Shown one piece after another: positions 1 to 8,007 of a stretch of 63,478 nucleotides of DNA. The notes beneath the pieces were generated by a model that searched no databases, was not told the origin of the DNA, and saw nothing but the letters and a program-made list of their open reading frames with translations. How positions within the stretch are numbered: position 1 is the stretch's first letter; each line of letters begins with the position of its first letter. The position numbers and the translations under genes were made by a program. This DNA comes from JAFGVL01 sp031553685. Lineage in GTDB: Bacteria; Bacteroidota; Bacteroidia; Bacteroidales; Paludibacteraceae. The DNA is taken from assembly GCA_031553685.1 (NCBI GenBank), contig JAVBLE010000050.1, positions 1 through 63,478 of the forward strand, read 5' to 3'.

Positions 1-72
1 AAATTCAAGCAATATGATTCAAGATTGAATAAATCATAGATGTAAAGATGATCTACATGCCCATCATATTTC

Positions 73-96
73 AGAGCCGCGGCACGCCACGGCTCT
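73..96. repeat. Intergenic palindrome
   Basis: Seven-base arms AGAGCCG and CGGCTCT flank a 10-base GC-rich loop, in an AT-rich intergenic stretch downstream of the U32 gene. It resembles the dispersed intergenic palindromes common in Bacteroidetes genomes. No T-tract follows, so it is not an obvious terminator. Bases 1-260 otherwise show no gene. Confidence 0.4.
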
Positions 97-260
97 ACGA
101 CAATAGCGGTGTGCTATACTCTATGGTACCTTTTGTCATTATCTTTTGTTTGAACCTTTAATCTATATTCGACATGACGGTCGATTTTCTGGATTTAATC
201 CTTAAGTTGACGACATTGGTTGACAGCCCAAGCAACGAATGTACATTATACAATATAATA

Positions 261-2078
261 TTAAAGAGCAACCTGCATTTCGCACAATTTACAATCAAAT
301 TTCAAAGCTAACTTCTTACCATTATAATCCAAAAACAATGGTTCATCCATAGTTTTCAATAGGTTTGAAGAAAAGCGTGGACAGGCTCCCAAACTGTATT
401 TCAAACAATGGCGTGTAAACATAAGCGGCACTTCGGGTACCGTTTTTTTTTCGTAAGAGGGCGAAACCCCGGTTACACCATGCTGGCGGTAAAATGCTTC
501 GGCTAAATGGTTGTGCACATTGCCCAAATAACTGAGTTCAGCTTGTGGGTAAAGATGTGTGGTTGGCTGTATTGCTTTCCTAAAAAAGGAATAATTCCCG
601 GTTCGAAGTTGTTCCAATTTATCAACAGCTTGTCGTCGCCAATCGGCTAATTGGGAAGCAGGAATAAAGTATGTTTGCGAAGTACTTATTTCTATCTTTT
701 CGGCAACGAAATCGGTATTTCCCAATTTCGATAATTGTGTACGAATAGTTTCGGTGGCTTTTTCAGCTTGCTGTGCCAATATTTTTTCTGCCAAAAAATC
801 CATCGAAACCGTATTTTTATCTTCATCGGTAATTTGAAGCGAAAACCCGTTTTCTGTTTCTGATAAAGACATCACTACGCTGATTTTTCGTTCGGATGAC
901 TTTCCGGCTAATTGTTTTTCAAATTCTACATCCAAATTGCGGTAAATCTTCGCTCCTTGTTTCACTGCCGGCATTTGGGTAACAAATACTTGATTGCCTT
1001 CTACCTTGTTTGCCCGAAATCCAGAAAACTCGCCGGCATTATCTACAAAGCACAGTCCATCGCCATTATGCAATTTTTCTTTGGTATAAATAAACAAACT
1101 ATTTTTAGTTTTATCACTCACAATTCCAATATATTCGCCAATGGATTTTGGCGTATCGAATGAAGTAATTTCTTGATTTCTACCTAATAAAAAATAATGG
1201 GTAGAGCCGCGATGAAAGGATTTTTCGGGATTGGGGGTAAAGAAGAAATGCGTTTTGCCGGAAGAAGATTTGGCGTATTTATCCGATTTATCCAAAATAG
1301 CATCTAACTTTTGTCGATAAAAGGCAGTTATATTCTTCACATAATCAGTCTCTTTCAGTCGTCCTTCAATTTTGAATGACGAAACACCTGCCTCCATCAA
1401 ATCTGCCAGATAATCGGACAGGTTCATATCTTTGAGTGAAAGCAAATGCTTGTTTTTGAGCAAAATATTTCCTTTCGCATCCAACAAGTTATATGGCAAG
1501 CGGCAATATTGCGCACATTCGCCCCTGTTTGCCGAACGCCCACACAGGGCTTGACTGATATAACACTGTCCGCTATAACTGACACAAAGAGCGCCATGTG
1601 CAAAAAATTCGAGTGGCACAGTAGTTTGCGACGAAATGGTTTTGATTTGTTCCAAACTCAACTCACGCGCCAACACCACTTGCGAGAAGCCAGCTCGTTC
1701 GAGGAATTGCACTTTTTCTATAGTCCGGTTGTCAGTTTGTGTGCTGGCATGCAGGGCAATAGGTGGCAAATCCATTTGAAGAATGCCCATGTCCTGCACA
1801 ATCACCGCATCAGCGCCGGCGTGGTAGAGTTGCCCAATAAGTTTTTGCGCTTCCTCCAGTTCTTCGTCTGCCAAAATCGTATTCACAGCCGCATACACTC
1901 GCGCATTGAAGCGATGGGCATACGCTGTGAGTTGCTCAATATCCTGTATGGAATTTCCTGCGGCAGCCCGCGCACCAAATTTAGACGCACCGATATACAC
2001 CGCATCAGCACCATGATTGATAGCCACCAGTCCGCATTCGAGATTTTTAGCAGGAGAAAGGAGTTCGATTTTGCGCAT
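261..2078 (-). CDS. Peptidase U32 family protein (RlhA-like)
   Basis: A 605-residue U32-family protein. The N-terminal half is a TIM-barrel-like U32 core beginning MRKIELLSPAKN, with the family cysteine cluster SGQCYISQALCGRSANRGEC around residues 168-187. A long middle region and a C-terminal part with a second Cys cluster (DCKLC near the end) follow. This length and layout match the DUF3656-containing branch that includes E. coli RlhA, which hydroxylates 23S rRNA. Known U32 enzymes are prephenate-dependent RNA hydroxylases rather than peptidases, so rRNA or tRNA modification is the likely role. The exact substrate is inference. It starts 3 bases after the zeta-like gene and is probably co-transcribed with it. 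Confidence 0.88.
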   Translation of the reverse strand: MRKIELLSPAKNLECGLVAINHGADAVYIGASKFGARAAAGNSIQDIEQLTAYAHRFNARVYAAVNTILADEELEEAQKLIGQLYHAGADAVIVQDMGILQMDLPPIALHASTQTDNRTIEKVQFLERAGFSQVVLARELSLEQIKTISSQTTVPLEFFAHGALCVSYSGQCYISQALCGRSANRGECAQYCRLPYNLLDAKGNILLKNKHLLSLKDMNLSDYLADLMEAGVSSFKIEGRLKETDYVKNITAFYRQKLDAILDKSDKYAKSSSGKTHFFFTPNPEKSFHRGSTHYFLLGRNQEITSFDTPKSIGEYIGIVSDKTKNSLFIYTKEKLHNGDGLCFVDNAGEFSGFRANKVEGNQVFVTQMPAVKQGAKIYRNLDVEFEKQLAGKSSERKISVVMSLSETENGFSLQITDEDKNTVSMDFLAEKILAQQAEKATETIRTQLSKLGNTDFVAEKIEISTSQTYFIPASQLADWRRQAVDKLEQLRTGNYSFFRKAIQPTTHLYPQAELSYLGNVHNHLAEAFYRQHGVTGVSPSYEKKTVPEVPLMFTRHCLKYSLGACPRFSSNLLKTMDEPLFLDYNGKKLALKFDCKLCEMQVAL

Positions 2079-2081
2079 AGT

Positions 2082-2684
2082 CTATTTATGCAAGGCATTT
2101 TTTATCGGATTCGCCCAAGTATTAATTTCAGTATAAACTTTTTCCATTTTTCCGCTTGAAGCTCGGAACAACAACTCAGGAAAAACATCTTCAACAGAAT
2201 TATCATAAATATACAACCTATCAACCATTCGTGCTGCCAATGCACAATTAACTATTGATTTGGCATATCGGCTGATTATTTTAGAAATGGGGACATCATG
2301 CCCGCCCTCCATCACTCGTTGAGCTATGCGGGAGGCATTTATGGTTGGGTGATTGGTGCCTACAAAAAACAGACGGATAAAATATCCTTTTTGTTTTGCT
2401 AAAATAATAAAATCGAGTTTTTCTTTTGAAGATAAAACAGTTTCAATCAAGATACTATCTCCATTCTCGATACATTCATAGCGCTGTTGAGTAGTATATA
2501 ATGCCGCTTTAACAATAGCTTCCGGCGAGTTCCAATCGCCAAACATTTCTTGCGCAATATTGTCAGGATTGATATAGGTACAACCATCTATCCATTCATG
2601 TTTCAGAATTTTTCCGGTAACAGATGTTTTTCCCGAGCCATTAGGACCTGCTATAATAAGTAATTTTGGCTTTTCTAATTCCAT
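2082..2684 (-). CDS. Zeta toxin-like P-loop kinase
   Basis: A 200-residue P-loop protein with Walker A GPNGSGKTS at residues 13-21 and a zeta-family continuation (INPDNIAQEMF; later ILIETVLSSK). Zeta toxins phosphorylate UDP-N-acetylglucosamine and block cell-wall synthesis. Length and motifs fit the short Bacteroidetes zeta-like proteins. A 64-residue gene lies 2 bases upstream and probably encodes the partner antitoxin. It sits between metA and the U32 gene in one transcription direction. Toxin activity is inferred from the family and has not been demonstrated for this branch. Confidence 0.8.
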   Translation of the reverse strand: MELEKPKLLIIAGPNGSGKTSVTGKILKHEWIDGCTYINPDNIAQEMFGDWNSPEAIVKAALYTTQQRYECIENGDSILIETVLSSKEKLDFIILAKQKGYFIRLFFVGTNHPTINASRIAQRVMEGGHDVPISKIISRYAKSIVNCALAARMVDRLYIYDNSVEDVFPELLFRASSGKMEKVYTEINTWANPIKNALHK

Positions 2685-2686
2685 AA

Positions 2687-2881
2687 TCAGTTTATTACAT
2701 TTTTATACTGCTCTGACACAAGTTTCATTTCTCGTTTAATCAACGCTTGAAAAGTTTTATCGGCTTTTGCTTTCTTTTTACGAGCTTCTGCAGCAACCTC
2801 TTCCATCAAAGCTTGTAATTGCTCATCGGTAGGCTCTTCATCTGATAAAAAACTATATTTCAAATCCATTTTTCGATTCAT
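2687..2881 (-). CDS. Small acidic/basic partner of zeta-like protein
   Basis: A 64-residue charged, probably all-helical protein with an acidic N-terminal half (SDEEPTDEQLQALMEEV) and a lysine-rich C-terminal half. It ends 2 bases before the zeta-like start, so the two are almost certainly translated together. Small proteins of this size and shape regularly precede zeta-like genes in Bacteroidetes and are presumed antitoxins. No known antitoxin fold can be assigned from sequence alone. Confidence 0.6.
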   Translation of the reverse strand: MNRKMDLKYSFLSDEEPTDEQLQALMEEVAAEARKKKAKADKTFQALIKREMKLVSEQYKNVIN

Positions 2882-2916
2882 TTAATTGGTAAATTGTAAA
2901 TTTTAAAATCGTAAAT

Positions 2917-3834
2917 TTATTTGATTTCCTCAATATTAAATGGCGTTTCTTGATACACAAAGTAATTCAACCAATTGGTAAATAATAGATTAGCATGCGA
3001 ACGCCAACGAACTACAGGCTCTTGCGAAGGATCGTTGTTGGGATAGTAATTTTTAGGGACTTCGATAGGTAATCCTTTCTTTACATCGCGCTTGTATTCG
3101 GTATTGAGCGTGCCGGGAGCATATTCCGAGTGTCCGGTAACGAAGAACTCACGCCCAGCGCGAGCCATTGCCATATATACACCTGCATCGGCAGACTCGG
3201 ACATGATGGTCAGTTCGGGCACTTTCAGGATATCTTCGCGGCGTGTTTCGGTATGACGGCTGTGCGGGGCATAGAAAATATCATCGAACCCGCGAAAAAT
3301 CGGATTTTGCGGCTCATTCACCGTGTGCTCGAAAACACCAAACATTTTTTTAGACAAATCATGTTTCGGCACTCCGTAATAATGATACAGAGCCGCTTGT
3401 GCTCCCCAACAAATAAAGAATGAGGAAGTTACATTGGTTTTTGCCCAATCGAAAATTTCGCATAATTCTGCCCAATATTTTACATCTTCAAAAGGTATTT
3501 GTTCTACCGGCGCGCCGGTTATTATCAAGCCGTCGTACTTATGTTTTTTTATTTTGGAAAAAGTGATATAAAACTGCTCCATGTGCTCGATAGGCGTGTT
3601 TTTGGATGTATGGCTTTTGAGCTTGATAAATTCCAATTCGACTTGCAATGGCGAATTGGATAATACACGGATAAGGTCGGTTTCGGTGTCTATTTTTATC
3701 GGCATCAGGTTGAGAAACGCAATTTTGAGCGGACGGATATCTTGGGTTGTGGCACGCGAGGTGTCCATCACAAATATGTTTTCGTGTTTCAATATTTCTA
3801 TTGCCGGGAGTTTGTCTGGAATATTTAATGGCAC
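2917..3834 (-). CDS. metA: Homoserine O-acyltransferase (MetA), probably acetyl-CoA specific
   Basis: A 305-residue MetA-family enzyme that activates homoserine for methionine synthesis. The catalytic residues are in place: Cys142 (FFICWGAQAALY), His235 and Glu237 (VTGHSEYAPG). Residue 111 is Glu (GAPVEQIPFEDV); in characterised MetA enzymes Glu at this position goes with acetyl-CoA and Gly with succinyl-CoA. The neighbour upstream is an O-acetylhomoserine sulfhydrylase, which fits acetylation. I therefore call it an O-acetyltransferase although most databases label MetA as succinyltransferase. It has its own promoter just upstream. Confidence 0.95.
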   Translation of the reverse strand: MPLNIPDKLPAIEILKHENIFVMDTSRATTQDIRPLKIAFLNLMPIKIDTETDLIRVLSNSPLQVELEFIKLKSHTSKNTPIEHMEQFYITFSKIKKHKYDGLIITGAPVEQIPFEDVKYWAELCEIFDWAKTNVTSSFFICWGAQAALYHYYGVPKHDLSKKMFGVFEHTVNEPQNPIFRGFDDIFYAPHSRHTETRREDILKVPELTIMSESADAGVYMAMARAGREFFVTGHSEYAPGTLNTEYKRDVKKGLPIEVPKNYYPNNDPSQEPVVRWRSHANLLFTNWLNYFVYQETPFNIEEIK

Positions 3835-3877
3835 TTTGGTAATGATTAATGGTTAATTATTAATGATTAACGAATTG

Positions 3878-3910
3878 CAAAGATACAAAATTAATGAGAG
3901 CGAACTCAAA
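3878..3910 (-). promoter_or_regulatory. metA promoter
   Basis: On the minus strand a TATCTTTG box (3878-3885) matches the Bacteroidetes -7 consensus TAnnTTTG. A TTTG (3907-3910) sits 21 bases further upstream as the -33 element. The -33 element falls inside the loop of the terminator hairpin that ends metY. Confidence 0.6.
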
Positions 3911-3925
3911 ATTGGTTCGCTCTCA
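3895..3925 (-). terminator. metY terminator hairpin
   Basis: Perfect 11-bp arms (3895-3905 and 3915-3925) with a 9-base loop lie directly downstream of metY. On the minus strand they are followed by ATT-rich sequence rather than a long T run, so termination may be partial. Confidence 0.6.
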
Positions 3926-3935
3926 CTAATCAGTT

Positions 3936-5234
3936 TTAATTTTTAATTTTCTCAAAGGCTTGTTCCAAATCATCCTTAATATCGTCGATGTGTTCCAAGC
4001 CGAGAGAAAGCCGAACCATGTCGGGATAAACTCCGGCTGCTGCCTGCGCCGTTTCGCTCATTTGTCTGTGGGTGGTCGAAGCGGGATGGGTGATAAGTGT
4101 GCGTACATCACCAATGTTTGTTACATGGCTAACCAGTTCCAATGCCTCAACAAACTGCTTGGTTTTTTCCAAACCGCCTTTTACGCGGAAAGTCATGACA
4201 GAACCGAAACCGTTGCGCAAGTATTTTTTTGCCAAAGTATGGTATTGATTGCTTTCCAAACCGAGGTAATTGACATCGTATACAGCTGGGTGGTTTTGCA
4301 ACCATTGGGCTATTTTCATGGCGTTTTCGCACTCGCGGTCAACGCGTACCGAAAGGGTTTCGAGTCCTTGCAACAATTGCCATGCGTTGAATGGGCTAAT
4401 GGTTGGTCCCATGTCGCGCAAAATTTCGGCTACACAGCGCATTGTGAAGGCTGCTGCTCCAAATTTTTCGGTAAAGCGTATGCCGTGATATCCGGCAGAT
4501 GGTTCGGACAGTTTTGGAAATTTACCATTTGCCCAGTTGAATGTTCCACCGTCGATGATAACACCGCCCATTACGGTTGCATGCCCGCCAATCCACTTGG
4601 TGGCTGATTCGACAACGATATTTGCCCCAAATTTTAATGGCTGACAAAGGTATCCTGCGCAAGCAAAAGTATTATCGACCACAAATGGAATATCGTATTT
4701 TTTAGCTAAAGCAGCCAATTTTTCAAAATCGGGCACATTAGAATAAGGATTACCGATATTTTCTACATAAAGCAATTTCGTGTTTTCGTCGATCAATTTT
4801 TCCATATCTTCGGCTTTGTCCGAAGCTGCTTTGCGGGCTTCAATGCCAAGGTCTTTGAACGACACGAAAAATTGCGTATTTGTACCTCCATAAAGATAAG
4901 GCGAGGTTACAAAGTTATCGCCGGTGCGCAATAAATTCATGATTACAACCATTTGAGCTGCATGTCCCGAAGCGGTTGCAACGGCGGCTATACCACCTTC
5001 GAGCGCTGCCATGCGTTGTTCAAAAACGCCTGTGGTTGGGTTGTTCAAGCGGGTATAAATAAAGGGCGACTTGCCTTCTTTGAAATCAAGATTGAACAAA
5101 TCGGCTGCATGATCGGCATCGTCGAACGCATAAGTAGTTGTGGGATAAATGGGCGCCACCAACGAATTGGTTTGATCGGGCGCATATCCTGCGCGTACTT
5201 GCAGGGTTTCAAAATGAAGTTCTTTTTTTGCCAT
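3936..5234 (-). CDS. metY: O-acetylhomoserine sulfhydrylase (MetY)
   Basis: A 432-residue PLP enzyme of the Cys/Met metabolism family. It converts O-acetylhomoserine plus sulfide to homocysteine. The PLP lysine is Lys213 in SATKWIGGHAT, preceded by the VVDNTFA cofactor-binding motif. The length of about 430 residues and the N-terminus HFETLQVRAGY fit MetY rather than the shorter cystathionine gamma-synthase/lyase. Pairing with a Glu111 MetA immediately downstream gives a short acetyl-type homocysteine route. It starts 26 bases after the PIN-domain gene. Confidence 0.93.
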   Translation of the reverse strand: MAKKELHFETLQVRAGYAPDQTNSLVAPIYPTTTYAFDDADHAADLFNLDFKEGKSPFIYTRLNNPTTGVFEQRMAALEGGIAAVATASGHAAQMVVIMNLLRTGDNFVTSPYLYGGTNTQFFVSFKDLGIEARKAASDKAEDMEKLIDENTKLLYVENIGNPYSNVPDFEKLAALAKKYDIPFVVDNTFACAGYLCQPLKFGANIVVESATKWIGGHATVMGGVIIDGGTFNWANGKFPKLSEPSAGYHGIRFTEKFGAAAFTMRCVAEILRDMGPTISPFNAWQLLQGLETLSVRVDRECENAMKIAQWLQNHPAVYDVNYLGLESNQYHTLAKKYLRNGFGSVMTFRVKGGLEKTKQFVEALELVSHVTNIGDVRTLITHPASTTHRQMSETAQAAAGVYPDMVRLSLGLEHIDDIKDDLEQAFEKIKN

Positions 5235-5260
5235 AATATTATTTTGTTATAAAAAAGACT

Positions 5261-5677
5261 TTATCTTTCATTGAAAATAAAGTCGAGTTGTTGTTTTTTG
5301 TATAATTCAAATTTCCGGTCGCTACTGATTAAGGGTATTTGTTCTGTAATAGCTTGTGCTATTATTAGCCGGTCATTCGGATCATTATGATTATCTACTT
5401 TTTCGAGTTTTGACAATACTGCTAAATGTTCTTTTTTAATAGGGAGAATGATTAAACCGGCTTCTTTTTCTATTGCAGAGAAAAAATCATGCGCAGTCTT
5501 CCAGCGTTTTAATCCCATTCTTTTTGTTTGATAGATATGGATTGCTTCTTTAACACTTTCGGCACTTATATAAAACATGTTTTCGTAGTCATTAAGTATC
5601 ACTCTAACATTCCTGTCCAGATTTTCTACATCATCGAGTAAGAAAAACAAGATATTAGTATCAATCAAATACCTCAT
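5261..5677 (-). CDS. PIN-domain (VapC-like) toxin
   Basis: A 138-residue PIN-domain protein. The acidic residues expected of the metal-binding nuclease site are visible: Asp6 (MRYLIDTN), Glu44, Asp102 (DPNDRLIIAQA) and Asp120 (ISSDRKF). VapC-type toxins cleave tRNA or rRNA. Its ATG overlaps the stop codon of a 46-residue gene as ATGA, the usual toxin-antitoxin coupling. RNA target unknown. Confidence 0.85.
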   Translation of the reverse strand: MRYLIDTNILFFLLDDVENLDRNVRVILNDYENMFYISAESVKEAIHIYQTKRMGLKRWKTAHDFFSAIEKEAGLIILPIKKEHLAVLSKLEKVDNHNDPNDRLIIAQAITEQIPLISSDRKFELYKKQQLDFIFNER

Positions 5678-5814
5678 TCTGCAATGTCGTATTTGTATGG
5701 GTTCATAATCAAATCAACATCTAAAATCTCAATAGAACCTTTGTATTTTAAAGCAAATTTCATCAATTTTGAAATTTTCTTTTTTTCTGGCTGTTTCTTT
5801 ACTGCAGTTTTCAT
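5674..5814 (-). CDS. Short antitoxin partner of PIN toxin
   Basis: A 46-residue reading frame starting MKTAVKKQPEKKKISKL and ending NPYKYDIAE, with its stop overlapping the PIN start by four bases. The basic N-terminus followed by a short acidic C-terminus fits a small VapB-like antitoxin that binds DNA at one end and occupies the toxin at the other. It is shorter than typical VapB proteins (about 70-80 residues), so the DNA-binding half may be minimal. It is easily missed by gene callers. Confidence 0.65.
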   Translation of the reverse strand: MKTAVKKQPEKKKISKLMKFALKYKGSIEILDVDLIMNPYKYDIAE

Positions 5815-5866
5815 ATTAATTTTTTTTAAAAATTATTTTACAAAGATACATAATTCCGGTAATATA

Positions 5867-6682
5867 TTACTTGTAATATTTACGATAAATATCCCTGTAT
5901 TGTTTTGTTTGTAAAAAATTCACCAAAAATGAATCTACTTTTTGTTTCAATTCAGGCGAAGCAGGACGCATTGCCCATGCCTGCATCTGTGTAAAACTGA
6001 TAGCTGTCTCAATATCCAACTCGGGCATTAGCGCCGCATTTTTTTTGGCTGTTTGAAGGTCGCACACAGTGTAATCTATGTCTCTCTTGGCAACCATCAT
6101 CATTAATTGTTCTGCCTCGTAACGGGGCATTTCGCGAATATAAATCGTATCGGCTATTTCATTTGACAGATTTTTCAACCTTAATATATTAGGCGAACTT
6201 TCGGGCACACATATCGTTTTTCCGGCCAGCATGAGTTGACTGCGAATAGGTTCAATACTGTCGTTATATTTTGCTTTTCGTTGCACTAAAACCTGTGGAA
6301 CCTGCAATATTGGAATGGAAAAAGCCAAATCTTCACGCATTTCGGAAGTAATGGGAATATTGCGCGCAATCAAGTCTATTTTTCCTTCCTGCAGGTTTTC
6401 GATGCTTTTTTGAAGACTGTTTTCGACCGACCAAACGGGTTTTAAATGGAAACTATCGCAGAATGCTTTAACCAATTCGTATTGAAAGCCTTGTACCGTA
6501 TCATTTTTTATAAAATAATCTATTGTGTTTAAATTGGTTTCTACACGCAATTCTCCGTTAGATGCAATTGCCTGGTAGTCGCGCAATCCTTTGTTTTTTG
6601 CAAGCCAAAATATCATGCTGCCAATCAACAAAGTAAAGATTACAATGAAAATTATTTTTATGTGTAATGTTTTTAATTGCAT
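5867..6682 (-). CDS. Periplasmic solute-binding-family protein (SBP_bac_3/MltF N-terminal-like)
   Basis: A 271-residue protein with one N-terminal membrane segment (residues 8-27) and a type 3 extracellular solute-binding domain (GELRVETNLNTIDYF; GFQYELVKAF; GKIDLIARNIPIT). It resembles the substrate-binding half of MltF, but the lytic transglycosylase domain is absent. No ABC permease or ATPase lies nearby, so it may be a sensor or a stand-alone cell-wall-associated protein rather than a transporter component. A good minus-strand promoter lies just upstream. Confidence 0.75.
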   Translation of the reverse strand: MQLKTLHIKIIFIVIFTLLIGSMIFWLAKNKGLRDYQAIASNGELRVETNLNTIDYFIKNDTVQGFQYELVKAFCDSFHLKPVWSVENSLQKSIENLQEGKIDLIARNIPITSEMREDLAFSIPILQVPQVLVQRKAKYNDSIEPIRSQLMLAGKTICVPESSPNILRLKNLSNEIADTIYIREMPRYEAEQLMMMVAKRDIDYTVCDLQTAKKNAALMPELDIETAISFTQMQAWAMRPASPELKQKVDSFLVNFLQTKQYRDIYRKYYK

Positions 6683-6699
6683 ATATTTTTTTGAAAGGA

Positions 6700-6707
6700 C
6701 AAAGATA
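6700..6707 (-). promoter_or_regulatory. Promoter -7 box for solute-binding protein
   Basis: TATCTTTG on the minus strand, about 18 bases upstream of the start codon, an exact TAnnTTTG match. The leader would be short. Confidence 0.5.
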
Positions 6708-6958
6708 ATTAAAAGCTATTACATGGTTGGAAATGTATTTTATAAAAAAACTTGAGCCGGTATTATTTTTTCATTATATGACATGATTTAATGAACAATT
6801 AATTTACATATAAATGTATATCTAAAATTATTTGTTTATATTTGTACAATTAAGTAATAGAAAAAACATAAAAATATTTTATCATAAATATAATCCCGTA
6901 TTATAGCATTTTACACATAACAAAAAGTCTTTTAACACATAAATACAAAGGGTTTTCT

Positions 6959-6966
6959 TAATTTTG
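6959..6966 (+). promoter_or_regulatory. Promoter -7 box for TetR-family gene
   Basis: TAATTTTG is an exact TAnnTTTG match lying 13 bases before the first ATG. If it is used, the transcript would have only a few untranslated bases before 6980, or about 20 before the alternative ATG at 6995. Another TATATTTG lies at 6837-6844. Confidence 0.45.
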
Positions 6967-6979
6967 TTGGATATATTTT

Positions 6980-7738
6980 ATGGAGAATTTTATTATGAAC
7001 ATGGAAAAAGATAAAAAAGTCAAAAGAATTCGTCGGACAAATTACGAAATTGACAAAAACATTACTGCCGCCATGGAAAAGTTAGTTGCCGAACGCGGTT
7101 TTTCTAAATTGACTTTGGCTGCTGTAGCTCAAGAGGCAAAGGTAGAGCCTCCGGTTATTTACAATAAATATGGTGGATTGGAGGGCTTGCTCGAGGCTTT
7201 TGCAAAAAGGTATGAATACTGGCTCAATGATATTTTCGACAAGATTTTGTCTGATTATAACAAGGGGAACTATGAAGTATTTATCAGTAAGCTTTTTGTC
7301 AATATTGCCAAGAAACTGTACAAAGACCGTGTAATGCAGCAATTGTTGGCATGGGAAGTGCAAGAGTTGAATCATATTACCGGAAATTCGGCTGTAGTTC
7401 GCGAATCGAATTCATATCTGATTTCCAAAACTTTGGGAGATCATTTTCGCGAGAAATGTGGCGAAGATTTCAATGCTTTTTCAGCAATCATTGTTTCGGG
7501 CATCTATTATTTGATATTGCATAAAGAAACTTCTACTTTTGCAGCTATTGATTTTAACACCAAAGAGGGTGAAAATCGTTTGATCGCAATTGTAGAAAAG
7601 TTATGTTCTGTATTCTTCGGGTTGTTGGAACCGGAAAATGTACAAATTGCGGCTAAAATGAAGAAAAAAGACATTGATATTAAGACCATTGCCGAATGTA
7701 CCGGACTTACTGTTGAACAAATAAACAAGTTGAAATAA
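6980..7738 (+). CDS. TetR/AcrR-family transcriptional regulator
   Basis: A 252-residue TetR-type repressor. The N-terminal helix-turn-helix is clear around residues 20-65 (ITAAMEKLVAERGFSKLTLA; VAQEAKVEPPVIYNKYGG). The rest is a helical ligand-binding/dimerisation domain, and the extreme C-terminus carries a small second HTH-like stretch (IAECTGLTVEQINKLK). Three ATGs lie close together at 6980, 6995 and 7001; a GGAG nine bases before 6995 makes that a plausible true start. No obvious target gene is adjacent. Confidence 0.85.
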   Translation: MENFIMNMEKDKKVKRIRRTNYEIDKNITAAMEKLVAERGFSKLTLAAVAQEAKVEPPVIYNKYGGLEGLLEAFAKRYEYWLNDIFDKILSDYNKGNYEVFISKLFVNIAKKLYKDRVMQQLLAWEVQELNHITGNSAVVRESNSYLISKTLGDHFREKCGEDFNAFSAIIVSGIYYLILHKETSTFAAIDFNTKEGENRLIAIVEKLCSVFFGLLEPENVQIAAKMKKKDIDIKTIAECTGLTVEQINKLK

Positions 7739-7837
7739 TGTTTTTTTTAAGATTATTGTAATTTAAATCCTATAATGCTGCGATCGAGTTTTTAAAACAT
7801 AAATCGATTATATAAAAAACCTGCCACAGCCCATCCA

Positions 7838-7885
7838 TGAAGTGCACCCCAAAAGTTTTTTGTCCAACTTTTGGGGTGCACTTCA
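7838..7885. repeat. Back-to-back IS3/IS150-type end remnant
   Basis: A perfect inverted repeat of 21-bp arms (7837-7857 and 7866-7886) with an 8-base loop. Each arm reads inward from TGAAGTGCACCCCAAAAGTT, which resembles the terminal inverted repeats of IS150-group IS3 elements. Nothing lies between the two ends. No T-tract follows and the flanks show no obvious target duplication. It is most simply a minimal remnant of an insertion sequence. Confidence 0.5.
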
Positions 7886-7976
7886 TATGAAAACGAACCC
7901 ACACTCTCATGTTTGTTAAAAAATAATAATGATTTGTAATTAATTGAAGCAAGTGAGTATTTAAGTAAATATTTAC

Positions 7977-7984
7977 TACATTTG
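7977..7984 (+). promoter_or_regulatory. Promoter -7 box for first M6 protease
   Basis: TACATTTG matches TAnnTTTG 23 bases before the ATG. I see no convincing TTTG element at the expected -33 distance. Confidence 0.45.
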
Positions 7985-8007
7985 TCGAAATTTTAATTTT
8001 ATAAATC

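Noticed and set aside
7838..7885. The perfect inverted repeat as a transcription terminator
   Set aside because: No T-tract on either side and it is about 100 bases from the preceding gene; the similarity to IS ends is the better explanation.
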